Shown: in pieces, positions 48,390-59,915 of the stretch
Layout of the letters: each line of letters begins with the position of its first letter
Position numbering within the stretch: the stretch's first letter is position 1
Assembly: GCF_949987515.2 (NCBI RefSeq)
Contig: NC_082694.2
Location: 40,299,951-40,363,950 of the forward strand
Length of the DNA: 64,000 bases
Direction of reading: 5' to 3'
Source: Delphinus delphis
Lineage: Eukaryota; Chordata; Mammalia; Artiodactyla; Delphinidae
The notes under the pieces: generated by a model
Told to the model about the DNA's origin: nothing
Databases searched by the model: none
What the model saw: only the letters and a program-made list of their open reading frames with translations
Position numbers and translations under genes: made by a program

Positions 48390-48763
48390 TCCCACAAAGA
48401 TCGTACGTTGAAGCCCTCACTAAATGAAATGACTTCACTTGGAGAAAGGGCCTTTAAATAGGTTTTTAAGCTTAAATGAGGTCACAAGTGTAGGACCCCA
48501 ATCTGATAGGACTCATGGCATTATAGGAAGAGGAAGAGAGACCAGAGCTCTCTCTCCCTATAGGCACACATAGAGAAAAAGCCATGTGAGGACACAGTGA
48601 GAAGGCTCATCTACAAGCCAGGAAGTGAGGCCTTACCAAATACCAACCCTTGTGGCACACTGATCTTAGGCTTCCAGCCTCAGAACCATGAGAAAATAAA
48701 TTTGTTTTTAAGCCACCTGGCCTGAGGAATTTTGTTATGGAAGCCCGAGCAGAATAACAGAGT
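48390..48763 (+). mobile_element. MLT1-type LTR (ERVL-MaLR)
   Basis: A solo LTR of about 370 bases with 'ccatgtgaggacacagtgag', 'ctacaagccaggaagtgagg', 'actgatcttaggcttccagc', 'ctcagaaccatgagaaaata' (AATAAA at about 48694), 'ttttgttatggaagcccgag' and a TAACA-type end. No internal retroviral sequence is present. It is ancient and noncoding. Confidence 0.85.
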
Positions 48764-49049
48764 GGCCTTTCCACTAAACCAGCTTCACCTTGTTCTTCAG
48801 AGCTCTGTTGAACCATAAGGATGTCTAAAGGGAGTCACTTTATGTCCACTCACACTTCAGTCAAAGGAAGGTCGGGATTCTTTATAAGATTTTGTTTGAA
48901 GAAAGGCTCTGCTAAAAATAATTCGGAAGTCAGTGATCCCATAATGTATCAAGATTAGGAGCATTTCATCAAATGTGGATATGTAAAAAAGAGAGCAATA
49001 TTTTCTTCCAGTTATTGTATTAGAAAGAGAGCTGAGATTGCTCTGTTGG

Positions 49050-49150
49050 ACAGTGTGACATGAGGCAATTGATTTTAATTTCCCCAAGTTTCATTTTACC
49101 CACCTGTGTACCAGATAGTAATTCCAGTCCTTGCACAAAGTTGCCTGTGC
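49050..49150 (+). mobile_element. MIR fragment
   Basis: The core 'gtgtgacatgaggcaattga' followed by 'ccccaagtttcattttaccc' matches the MIR pattern 'gtgtgaccttgggcaagtta...cctcagtttcctcatctg' with heavy divergence. It is a mammal-wide tRNA-derived SINE remnant. Confidence 0.55.
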
Positions 49151-49289
49151 AGGAAATACAAGTTTTGTCTTCTATAATTCAACTTAATTTTTATTTTGTC
49201 AAGATGGTAGAAATGTAATGTCATTCATTTTGAGATGCCTCTCTTTTCCATGGCTGTTTCTAAGTTCTGGGAAACTTAGTGTTATGGCC

Positions 49290-49718
49290 TCATTGTGAGG
49301 AGGAGAGGATTAGAGGGTATCTAACTGTTGATGATATGTATTCATGATGGCAAACACTCAGACATCCTTTTTCCCATGTGTTCGACTGTGGACACTCTAC
49401 ACAGGTTGCTGTTTGCTTCTTTCTGCAAGTCTCTTCAGCTTCAGCAGCTTTCTCTGCTGCTTTCATGTTGTAATGTTCACTGGATGTGTTGAACTCTTGA
49501 AGGGGTGACCTCGGCTTTGCCGTTTTATATACAGCATGCGCACATTTCCTTTTGGTGATTTTGTATTCGTTTAGGCCATTCTGCATAATGGGAAACAAGT
49601 CACCAATGATTTCAGCTGCTGAGAATCTAGGGGTTTTACTAATTCTCTGGGGCTTAACCCAGGGAGCTGCACATGGGACTCTACTTTCTTTGGGAGTTAC
49701 CAATTTCTGTGCATACAT
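49290..49718 (-). other. 142-codon open frame of unknown nature
   Basis: An uninterrupted minus-strand frame from ATG 49718 to a stop at 49290, in sequence not assigned to any repeat. The composition is mixed and protein-like, with an Ala/Glu/Lys stretch (MKAAEKAAEAEE) and five Cys in the last third. I recognise no domain, signal peptide or membrane segment. There is no good acceptor or donor at its edges. It could be a retrocopy remnant, an exon of an unknown transcript, or a chance frame; length alone does not decide. Confidence 0.25.
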
Positions 49719-49975
49719 TGTTTCTTGAACCCAATTTAAGGGAAGTGGATTGCCTTAGGGTATGAGAAGTTTTGTTCTTTTATCATTACCTTTATTTCCA
49801 AATTGATAGTCTTTACTGAGTCATTTCTGTTGCTTCGAGGGTCTTGGCTTTTGAAACACAAAGCCATAAATACACCTTCTATCTTTCTTTTCTACTGTCA
49901 TATTTCTTCCCCGAGGCAGAAGCACAGAATGGTCTAGCTGCCACTTGAATAATGGAGAAAGTAGGGAAAATTATA

Positions 49976-50036
49976 GGGAGGGAGGGAGGGAGGGATGGAT
50001 GGATGGATAGAGAGATTGGTAGGTAGATAGATAGAT
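49976..50036. repeat. compound (GGGA)n(GGAT)n(GATA)n microsatellite
   Basis: GGGA units pass into GGAT units and then into interrupted GATA units over about 60 bases. Such compound tetranucleotide tracts are usually polymorphic. Confidence 0.92.
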
Positions 50037-50104
50037 TTCTCTTAAAATGTATTGCTTCAACTAGATATCTAGATTTACTTCTAGTTTTACAATTCTGGAT
50101 TATA

Positions 50105-50352
50105 ATAAAAATAATTATTTCATAGTTCCTTTTGCTGAGTGCTCACTCTACCAGGTTACCATGATGAGCACTTTACATACAATAATCATTTTTAACCTTC
50201 CCAGCAATCCTATAAGACAGTCTTATCTTTAATTCACAAATAAGAAAACTGAGACTTGGAAATGGTAAACTAAGATCATGGAGTTCCTAAGTGGCAGAGC
50301 CGGTACTCTAGTCCAGGTCTATCTTACCTTAACACTTGTTCTCTTAAACACT
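50105..50352 (-). mobile_element. MIR, antisense
   Basis: The reverse complement of the MIR core is clear: 'gatgagcactttacatacaat', 'gcaatcctataagacagtct', 'aataagaaaactgagacttgg', 'cctaagtggcagagccggta' and 'ctctagtccaggtct'. The length of about 245 bases is near the full 260-bp consensus. Confidence 0.85.
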
Positions 50353-50499
50353 TTGAACTACTTCTCTTTAGGTGACTGAAGTCTTGCCATTCTATAACCT
50401 GTGTCAGAATATATTTAATTGTGTTTAGCAGATGGAAAGCTATGAAAGCATTAAGGCATTGACATTAGGTGTGAACCAAGCCATAACTTAGACTGTGAT

Positions 50500-50668
50500 A
50501 AGTAACCTGTTTATGCACATGTCTATTTAATCTTCACAGGAAAATTAAAAGATTGTCCTGGTATTATATTCATTTTATAGATAAGAAACTGGTGCACAGA
50601 AAGGATTTGAACCCATGTAGTTGGGCTCTAGAGGCTATGTTCTTAACCACCCTGTTTGGCTGCCTCGT
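50500..50668 (-). mobile_element. second MIR, antisense
   Basis: A separate, more diverged MIR copy: 'ttttatagataagaaactgg', 'gatttgaacccatgta' and 'ctatgttcttaaccaccctg'. It lies about 150 bases from the previous one and in the same orientation. Confidence 0.75.
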
Positions 50669-51200
50669 CCATAAAAGAGATAGGAGAGTGATGTGTACCC
50701 TTAGGAAGAGCCAGCCAAGTGATAGACAAATTTATAGCTTCTGCAACTCTTCATGAGATCCTTATATCTATGACTTCAACCTGCATGAAGGCTTACTAAG
50801 CCAAATTATATACAGTGGGGAAGGTAATATTTCATCTCCCTTCAGGTCAGTTGGTTCTTAGCAGCATGCTTTCTGGCTTGAGATTTGAGGATCTCCAGAC
50901 AGACAAACTCCACAATCCCTCAAAGGTCAGTCTAAATATCAGTCATATAAACAGAACCTTAATCATAAGCACATGGCTGATTTATAGTTCTCAATTGATT
51001 CTTGCTTTTTCATGATAGGGCATAACATGGATAACAGAGAAGGCAAAGAGTCAAGGAGCTTCCTGACTCCCTTTGAACTTATCCCAAATTTATTTCCCTG
51101 GCTGTTTGCACTTGTAACCCTGTACAACCTGAACATTTCTTTCTAACTTTGCCACCTGTTGAGTCTTGTGTCTTCCTTTACTTTTGCCCATTTCCTTTGT

Positions 51201-51296
51201 AATAATAGTACTAGTAGTAGTAGTTGTTGTTTTGTGTGTGTGTGTGTGTGTGTATGTGTATATGTATGTGTATGAGAGAGAGAGAGAGAGAAAGGG
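51201..51296. repeat. compound TAG/TTG/TG/TATG/AG microsatellite
   Basis: Successive short arrays: TAG units, TTG units, a pure TG run (51232-51253), interrupted TATG, then a pure AG run (51274-51290). Confidence 0.93.
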
Positions 51297-51474
51297 AATA
51301 TGTATTTATAAAAATATACCTTTGTTGCAATTTGTAAAATTAAGACATAATGAATGGAAACATACTTTGATTCTCAATGCATTGGTTTCAGCTTAATAAA
51401 TGTATGTTGTTCATGATAAGTAGGTCATTACTCGGAACTCCATCCCGGCAAACTTCTCCTTTTCTTCCCCACAG

Positions 51475-51547
51475 GCAGCACCTGCATGTTGAAGTCCTCC
51501 TCAGAAGCCCACAGGAGATGAGCAGACATCACTGAGCCCTTTCTCAG
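51475..51547 (+). other. candidate exon (73 bp) with strong splice sites
   Basis: Upstream is a near-unbroken pyrimidine tract, 'cttctccttttcttccccac', ending in AG at 51473-51474. Downstream the exon ends CAG and is followed by GTGAGC (51548-51553), close to the ideal U1 site. All three frames contain a stop within the 73 bases, and two ATGs are present (about 51485 and 51519). It would therefore be a noncoding or 5' UTR exon, not an internal coding exon. No repeat covers it. Chance pairs of good sites do occur in mammalian DNA, so this stays a candidate. Confidence 0.35.
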
Positions 51548-52264
51548 GTGAGCATCTGTGATTGGACTCAATCATAAACTGTCTTCACTGTCTTTTTGAC
51601 TGTTTACTCCCTCTGACAATAGCAGTGAGGAAATAATCTTCTAGTTCTGCTAGTAGATATCAACTGGGCTAGCTTATTGCATTTAATGGATTTCAACAGA
51701 CCTTTGACAAACTTTGTAATTAAATTGACTTACTTGCTCCCAGCTTTCTTTTGTTACTAAATGAACACTAATGCTACTGAGTTGCCATGGGTGTACCAGC
51801 ATAGAAAATGACCCTGGATTCTTAGCTATGGTAATTTTACACTTTAGTCAGTCAGTGGGCATTACTTTAGGGAATCTAATTCTTTCTGCCATCAGCTTTT
51901 AGGTGGAGTCCAGTTCATCATGGGCCCGTGGTGATTACAAATCCAAATAACTCTTAGTTATCTGAGTAGGGTTTACTCATGTGGTTTTGTCCCTGAGGCT
52001 AATATCTTTGCTCAGATTGGCATCATCTGTTCTTGGTCCCTGGTATAGAGGGGCTGCTAGAGAATTCAGATGTTATCCTAAAGTAATCTGACCTTGTCCC
52101 CAGATCACTATCCCCATAATATTCACTGTTTCAAAGAAATAATAGAAGGCTTGTTTGTTTGCTGATACGCTTGTCAATGTACCTCTGCTGTGCATCACCT
52201 GTATTACTTATGTGGGGAGAGTATTTCCCCAAAAGCCGAGACCACTTTCCACCCTGGGTTCTGA

Positions 52265-52375
52265 CACTCACTGATGATGGTTTTGAGCAAGACATCTGAT
52301 CTTTCTGGATCTCAATTTCTTCATCCGTACAGTGACAGAGTTGTTGTACTTCTAAGGACCTTTCCATCTCTGAAA
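52265..52375 (+). mobile_element. MIR fragment
   Basis: 'ttttgagcaagacatctgat' and 'tctggatctcaatttcttca' with 'tccgtacagtgaca' match the MIR 'gggcaagtcacttaacctct...cctcagtttcctcatctgta' core in the sense direction. Confidence 0.7.
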
Positions 52376-53750
52376 CTTCCCTTATTACACTCTGGAAACC
52401 TCATAAACCTTCCTTTCCACATTTTCTATAATATGCCTTTAAAACTTTGCCTGATGAGCATATCATGTAATAGCTCATGAGAGGGGTTGAGGAAGCAGTT
52501 GTATGGTTTAGATGCCTAGCATGTGCTAAGAGCACTGTGGGGTGTTCTGTACTCTCCTGCCAAATTGATACTGAGCTGAATCAGGGAAATTGCCCAGTAA
52601 GCCTCCGTCTTTCTTCTCTCCATATAGTCAGCCTTGAATGTTGATTACATTCAGATCACAGTAAAAATTTTCATCCATTTAAAGAAATATATGTTTTCCA
52701 TTCTAGAACTTGATTTTTTTTTCCCACTTGAACTCATTTGCCTTTTCCCAACAGACACTATATTTAGTCAGATTGTGGAAACTAATTTTTGGTGTCACTG
52801 CACATTTGCTCAAGGTATTTATTTATTTTTAAAGTATAATAAGCTAATATTTGCCAGCAAAGGATCCTGTTTGAGGTTCACTGATGCAACTGGAGATGCT
52901 GGCAAGGGAATTCTAGTTCTGTTACCCAGCTTCCTGACGATGGCTCAGTATTCTAAATTGCACAGATTATCTCTCTGCTCTGAAATCTTAATACAAATAA
53001 CTTTTCAATAATTAGTAAGGTTTTGTCACATGCATAAAGACATTGTAAAGTTATGAAAAACACTAATGTTGTTTTAATTGTCTTTAAGTTCCCTATGGGA
53101 GTTATATTTTCATAAGGATACCCCTTATAATACAGTTGGGAGGACACATCTGAGTACAGAGAGGAGTACCTTTTAATTTGCTTAACTCTTTCAAGCCCTT
53201 CCTTTATTTTGTATCCCAAATACTGTTTGACTTTTATGTATAAAAATTCTTATTTGAGGACTGCATTCAATTTTTAAAACATGGTAAATGGGAGATTCAA
53301 GTGCATACATAGGGGAGTAGCTAGGAATAGCTAGGCAAGAGAAAGGGAAAGGCCAGCAGTGAGATATTACCTTTGATCAACAAACCTAGGTATTAGGCAT
53401 GTGGCATGCATGCTTCAAGAATGCAAGTGCGATTTATACTTTAATAAGAAACATGTAATTAAAATTTAATTCTCAAGATCATTTTCTTTAAAAGCAACAG
53501 AGATTTCTTAGAGTTATTGGCCCCCTGCCTGGCCACTTTGGATACAATGCATTGGGAATGCATAGTTGAATTATCAAGCAAGCCTTGGGCATCTCTTTAG
53601 GTCTGATATGGAAGGACTCAACAACTTCCAGTTGGACCTTACATACAAAACCCCTACCACCAACCAGGGAAGACCAATCAAGAATCATTGCTGCAGAAGT
53701 TTGTCATGCTCCTGCCATGCTGGAGTCCCCGTCATCTTTCCCTTTTCCAG

Positions 53751-53817
53751 AGAATCTGCACTGTCCACTCCTAAAATTCATCCCCAAGTCCCCACTTCTC
53801 ACTTCACCTCACTGTTG
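53751..53817 (+). other. candidate exon (67 bp) with strong splice sites
   Basis: The acceptor is a pyrimidine tract, 'tcatctttcccttttccag', ending at 53750. The donor after TTG at 53817 is GTAAGT (53818-53823), a perfect intronic hexamer. Two of three frames are open across it and 67 is not a multiple of three. It lies on the same strand as the 73-bp candidate, 2.2 kb downstream. Function is unknown, and chance co-occurrence is possible. Confidence 0.35.
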
Positions 53818-54187
53818 GTAAGTCAGCAAGAGTAAGAAGTGAACAAAGGAAAGCTCTCCTCATCCTTGGCTCTACTTTTCTGAATTCCAAATGGTATTCT
53901 TCAGTGCAGTATTCTTGCTTTTAGAATATAAAACCATATAGCCATTGTTAAATGGTTATAAGAGACTGACCTTGACTAAGAAACATTCCCTTTGGTCTAT
54001 ATAAAAGTCTAGTGCAAAGCTCCTCATTCACTCAGATCCAACTTGTTATAGATACTATGACCAATGGCTTAGAGCTTCCACTGCCCAACAGGTGGGATGG
54101 TGGGTGGAGGGGAATATTAAGTCATTCTGATGAATATTTTGCCAGAGAAGGAGGAGGCATGTGTGCTAATATAATTTCTAACTCTTA

Positions 54188-55493
54188 ACATGTTTCATTG
54201 TCATTTGTTTCTAGGTATTTTTTGATTTCCTCTTTGATTTCTTCAGTGTTCACTTCGTTATTAAGTAGTGTATTGTTTAGCCTCCATGTGTTTGTATTTT
54301 TTACAGATCTTTTCTTGTAATTGATATCTAGTCTCATAGCATTGTGGTCGGAAAAGATACTTGATACAATTTCAAGTTTATTAAATTTACCAAGGCTTGA
54401 TTTGTGACCCAAGATATGATCTGTCCTGGAGAATGTTTCATGAGCACTTGAGAAAAATGTGTATTCTGTTGTTTTTGGATGGAATGTCCTATAAATATCA
54501 ATTAGTCCATCTTGTTTAATGTATCATTTAAAGCTTGTGTTTCCTTATTTATTTTCATTTTGGATGATCTGTCCATTGGTGAAAGTGGGGCGTTAAATTC
54601 CCCTACTATGAATGTGTTACTGTCGATTTCCCCTTTTATGGCTGTTAGTATTTGCCGTATGTATCGAGGTGCTCCTATGTTGGGTGCATAAATATTTAAA
54701 ATTGTTATATCTTCTTCTTGGAGCGATCCCTTGATCATTATGTAGTGTCCTTCTTTGTCTCTTCTAATAGTCTTTATTTTAAAGTCTATTTTGTCTGATA
54801 TGAGAATTGCTACTCCAGCTTTCTTTTGGTTTCCATTTGCATGGAATATCTTTTTCCATCCCCTTACTTTCAGTCTGTATGAGTCTCTAGGTCTGAAGTG
54901 GGTCTCTTGTAGACAGCATATATATGGGTCTTGTTTTTGTATCCATTCAGCCAATCTGTGTCTTTTGGTGGGAGCATTTAGTCCATTTACATTTAAGGTA
55001 ATTATTGATATGTATGTTCCTATTCCCATTTTCTTAATTGTTTTGGGTTCGTTATTATAGGTCTTTTCCTTCTCTTGTGTTTCTTGCCTAGAGAAGTTCC
55101 TTTAGCATTTGTTGTAAAGCTGGTTTGGTGGTGCTGAACTCTCTCAGCTTTTGCCTGTCTGTAAAGGTTTTAATTTCTCCATCAAACCTGAATGAGATCC
55201 TTGCTGGGTAGAGTAATCTTGGTTGCAGGTTTTTCTCCTTCATCACTTTAAATATGTCCTGCCAGTCTCTTCTGGCTTGCAGAGTTTCTGCTGAAAGATC
55301 AGCTGTTAACCTTATGGGGATTCCCTTGTGTGTTATGTGTTGTTTTTCCCTTGCTGCTTTTAATATGTTTTCTTTGTATTTAATTTTTGACAGTTTGATT
55401 AATATGTGTCTTGGTGTATTTCTCCTTGGATTTATCCTGTATGGGACTCTCTGTGCTTCCTGGACTTGATTAACTGTTTCCTTTCCCACATTG
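54188..55493 (-). pseudogene. three-part L1, part 1: ORF1 C-terminus to ORF2 endonuclease, inverted
   Basis: On the minus strand this holds the ORF1 C-terminal half (55489-55088, RINPRRNTPRHILIK) and ORF2 from ATG 55029 into the endonuclease. QETH is kept, but the usual GDFN is GEFN at residue 144, a change of a catalytic Asp to Glu. It ends within the linker after the endonuclease (YLETNDNE). It closely parallels the matching part of the full-length L1 at 36.9-38.1 kb. It is inverted relative to part 3 (56017-59094). Confidence 0.9.
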
Positions 55494-56016
55494 CAGGTTC
55501 TTATTAGTTATCCATTTTATGCATATTAGTGTATATATTTCAGTCCCAATCTCTCAATTTATCACACCCTGCCCACCACCACCACTATCCTCCCTTGGTG
55601 TCCGTATGTTTGTTCTCTACATCTGTGTCTCTCTTTCTGCTGTGCATACTGGTTCATCTGTACCATTTTTCTAGGTTCCACATACATGCGTTAACATACG
55701 ATATTTGTTTTTCTCTTTCTGACGAACTTCGGTTTGTATGACAGTCTCTAGATCCATCCACGTCTCTACAAGTGACCAGTTTTGTTCCTTTTTATGGATG
55801 AGTAATATTCCATTGTATATATGTACCACATCTTATTTATCCATTTGTATGCTTCCATGACCTGGCTATTGTAAATAGTGCTGCAATGAACATTGGGGAG
55901 CATGTTTCTTTTCGAATTATGGTTTTCTCTGGGTATATCCCCAGGAGTGGGATTGCTGGGTCATATGGTAATTCTATTTTTAGTTTTTAAAGGAACCTCC
56001 ATACTGTTCTCCATAG
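55494..56016 (-). mobile_element. three-part L1, part 2: L1 3' end without tail, antisense
   Basis: The reverse complement of an L1 3' UTR and ORF2 C-terminus: 'gcaggttcttattagttatc', 'ctggttcatctgtaccattt', 'gagtaatattccattgtata', 'gagtgggattgctgggtcat'. There is no T run at its left edge and no target duplication, so it did not enter as a normal tailed insertion. Its 3' UTR subtype ('gagaacctgctgta' type) differs from that of part 3. Confidence 0.9.
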
Positions 56017-59000
56017 TGGTAAAAGCTGGTTCTTTGAGAAGATAAACAAAATTGATAAACCATGAGCCAGACTTATCAAGAAAAAAAGGGAGGTGACTCA
56101 AATCAACAGAATTAGAAATGAAAAAGGAGAAGTAACAAGTGACATGGCAGAAATACAAAGGCTCATGAGAGATTGCTACAAGCAACTCTATGCCAATAAA
56201 ATGGACAACCTGGAAGAAATGGACAAATTCTTAGAAAAGCACAATCTTCTGAGACTAAACTAGGAAGAAATAGAAAATATGAACAGACCAATCACAAGCA
56301 CTGAAATTGAAACTGTGATTAAAAATCTTCCAACAAACAAAAGTCCAGGATCAGATTGCTTCACAGGCGAATTCTATCAACATTTAGAGAAGAGCTAACA
56401 CCTATCTTTCTCAAACTCTTCCAGAATATAGCAGAGAGAGGAACATTCCCAAATTCATTCTACCAGGTCACCAACACCCTGATACCAAAACCAGACAAAG
56501 ATGTCACAAAGAAAGAAAACTACAGGCCAATATCACTGATGAACATAGATGCAAAAATCCTCAACACAATACTAGCAGACAGACTCCAACAGCATATTAA
56601 AAGGATCATACACCATGATCAAGTGGGGTTTATCCCAGGAATGTAAGGATTCTTCAATATATGCAAATCAATCAATCTGATACACCATATTAACAAATTG
56701 AAAGAGAAAAATCATATGATAATGTCAATAGGTGCAGAAAAAGCTTTTGAAAAAATTCAACACCCATTTATGATAAACACCCTCCAGAAAGTGGGCATAG
56801 CGGGAACTTTCCTCAACATAATAAAGGCCATATATGACAAACCCACAGCCAATATCATTCTTTAGTGGTGAAAAACTGAAACCATTTCCGCTAAGATCAG
56901 GAAGAAGACAAGGTTGTACACTCTCACCACTCTTATTCAACATAGTTTTGGAAGTTTTAGCCACAGCAATCAGAGAAGAAAAAGAAATAAAAGGAATCCA
57001 AATTAGAAAAGAAGAAGTAAAGCTGTCATTGTTTGCAGATGACATGATACTATGCATAGAGAATCCTAAAGATGCTACCAGAAAACTACTAGAACTAATA
57101 AATGAATTTGGTAAAGTAGCAGGATACAAAATTAATGCACAGAAATCTCTTACATTTCTTTACACTAATGCTGAAGAATCTGAAAGAGAACTTAAGGAAA
57201 CAGTCCCATTTACCATTTCAACAAAAAGAATAAAATATCTAGGAATAAACCTCCCTAAGGAGACAAAATCCCTCTATGCAGAAAACTATAAGACACTGAT
57301 GAAAGTAATTAAATATGATACAAACAGATGGAGAGATATACCATGTACTTAGAGTGGAAGAATCAATATTGTATAAATGACTCCACTACCCACAGCAATC
57401 TACAGATTTCAGTGCAATCCCTATCAAACTACCAATGGCATTTTTCACAGAACTAGAACAAAAAATTTCACAATTTGTATGGAAATACAGAAGACCCCAA
57501 ATAGCCAAAGCAATCATAAGAAAGAAAAATGGAGCTGGAGGAATCAGGCTCCCTGACTTCAGACTATACTACAAAGCTACAGTAATCAAGACAATATGGT
57601 ATTGGTGCAAAAACAGAAATATAGATCAATGGAACAGGATAGAAAGCCCAGAGATAAGTCCATGCACATATGGTCACCTTATTTTTGACAAAGGAGGCAA
57701 GAATATACAATGGAGAAAAGACATTCTCTTCAATAAGTGGTGCTGGGAAAACTGGACAGCTACATGTAAAAGAATGAAATTAGAACACTCCCTAACATAC
57801 ACAAGAATAAACTCAAAATGAGTTAAAGACCTATATGTAAGGCTAGACACTATAAAACTCTTAGAGCAAAACATAGGCAGAACACTCGATGACATAAATC
57901 ACACCAAGATCCTTTTTGACCCCCCTCCTGGAGAAATGGAAATAAAAACAAAAATAAACAAATGGGACATAATGAAATTTAAAAGCTTTTGCACAGCAAA
58001 GGAAACCATAAACAAGATAAGACAACCATCCGAATGGGGGATAACATTTGCAAACAGAGCAACTCACAAAGGATTAATCTCTAAAATTTACAAGCAGCTC
58101 ATGCAGCTCAATATTAAAAAAAACAAACAACCCAATCCAAAAATGGGCAGAAGACCTAAATAGACATTTCTCCAAAGAAGATATACAGACTGCCAGCAAA
58201 CACATGAAAGGATGCTCAACATCACTAATCATTGGAGAAATGCAAATCAAAACTACAGTGAGGTATCACCTCACACTGGTCAGAATGGCCATCATCAAAA
58301 AATCTACAAACAAATGCTGGAGAGGGTGTGGAGAAAAGGGAACCCTGTTGCCCTGTTGGTGGGAATGTAAAGCGATACAGCCACTGTGGAGAACAGTATG
58401 GAGGTTCCTTAAAAAACTAAAAATAGAACTACCATATGGTCCCGCAATCCCACTACTGGGCGTATACCCTGAAAATGCCATAATTCAAAAGGAATTGTGT
58501 ACCACAGTATTCATTGCAGCACCATTTACAATAGCCAGGACATGGAAGCAACCTAAGTGTCCACTGACAGATGAATGGGTAAAGAAGATGTGGCACATAT
58601 ATACAACAGAATATTACAAAAAGAAACAAAATTGAGTTATTTGTAGTGAGGTGGATGGACCTAGAGTCTGTCATACAGAGTGAAGTAAGTTAGAAAGAGA
58701 AAAACAAATACCATATGCTCACACATATATATGGAATCTTAAAAAAAAAATGTTTTTGAAGAACCTAGGGGCAGGACAGGAATAAAGACACAGATGTAGA
58801 GAATGGACTTGAGGTCAGAGGGAGGGGGAAAGGTAAGCTAGGACGAAGTGAGAGAGTGGCATGGACATATATACACTACCAAATGTAAAATACCTAGCTA
58901 GTGGGAAGCAGCCGCATAACACAGGGAGATCAGGTCTGTGCTTTGTGACCACCTAGAGGGCTGAGAGGGAGACGCAAGAGTGAGGGGATTTGGGGATATA

Positions 59001-59094
59001 TGTATACGTATAGCTGATTCACTTTGTTATACAGCAGAAACTAACACAACATTGTAAAGCCATTATACTCCAATAAAGATGTTTAAAAATAAAA
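56017..59094 (+). pseudogene. three-part L1, part 3: ORF2 mid-region to 3' end
   Basis: Sense-strand ORF2 from just after the endonuclease linker ('aaaagctggttctttgaga') through the reverse transcriptase (FADD kept at 57032-57043) and the C-terminal cysteine block, where His is replaced by Pro ([18 protein letters not shown]). The 3' UTR follows, ending 'tactccaataaagatgttta' and a short A-rich tail. Stops and frame changes occur repeatedly (for example near 56390, 56645, 56860, 57352, 57822). About 270 bases of L1 between part 1 and part 3 are missing. Confidence 0.92.
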
Positions 59095-59594
59095 AGTACT
59101 TTTCCTGAAATAAATAAATAACAATTAGGAAAGAAAAAGCTCCAGATAATACCCTGGTTTTCTTCTCTGCTACTTAATTTTTGGAATTGATAAATGAATG
59201 GTCAATTTTTTGAAGCAGAATTATGAAACAGTAGTTTCCTTCTGAAATCAAGCTAAATTATGTTTTCCACTTAGAGGTACAGCCGATCAGACAAAATTGT
59301 CAATCTAATGGCACCATAGAGGCATATTCAATGAGTACTTTTCTGTATCTTATTTTCATCCACTTTAAATGGGAGTAGTGGTAGTACTGAACTCACAGCT
59401 ATATTATGAGAATTTTATAAGGTAATACATGTCAATCATGCCACACGTAGTTATGGCTTCTACTTTTCCAATCTTACTCTTCAATGTTAATATTATTATT
59501 ACCTGTTTAAAAATGTACACACTATTCAAAAATATTTCGTTTATCTCAAAAACACATATTACAGTTTGTAATCATACACTCATTTATGTGGTTA
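59095..59594. other. single-copy AT-rich sequence
   Basis: Nothing recognised. Confidence 0.4.
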
Positions 59595-59722
59595 ATTGAA
59601 TAATGTCATCTCTCCCATTAGGCTGTATGCTCCCTGGCTCTGTTTCCTTCCATTTGTTCACCTCTGCACCCCGACATCTTCCATGGTACCAGCACATAGG
59701 ATTAGAAACAGGTAGACACTAT
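59595..59722 (+). mobile_element. L2 3' fragment
   Basis: 'tgtcatctctcccattaggc', 'gtatgctccctggctctgtt', 'tttgttcacctctgcacccc' and 'ggtaccagcacatagg' follow the L2 3' UTR order ('ctagaatgtaagctcc...tgttcactgctgtatcccc...cctggcacatagta'). Confidence 0.65.
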
Positions 59723-59880
59723 TTGGCCATATTTGAACTGCCAAAATGACATTTTCAAGTGGCTCTACCCAAGTCATCACTATATGACTTTTCCTTTTGA
59801 AATTATGCTAAAATCTGCTTTTTATTTTAAATTCTCACAAAACCCATTTTCCAATAGGTAGAGAACTGCAAAGCAACAAC

Positions 59881-59883
<3 letters not shown>

Positions 59884-59913
<30 letters not shown>
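59884..59913. repeat. (AT)n microsatellite
   Basis: A pure AT run of about 30 bases, self-complementary and likely unstable. A short AC run follows at about 59929-59939. Confidence 0.93.

Positions 59914-59915
<2 letters not shown>

Larger units (their letters stand above)
51297..54187. other. single-copy sequence with exon-like segments
   Basis: Apart from a MIR at about 52265-52375 and the two exon-like segments, nothing is recognised. It is the longest stretch in the second half of the window with few repeats. Confidence 0.4.
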
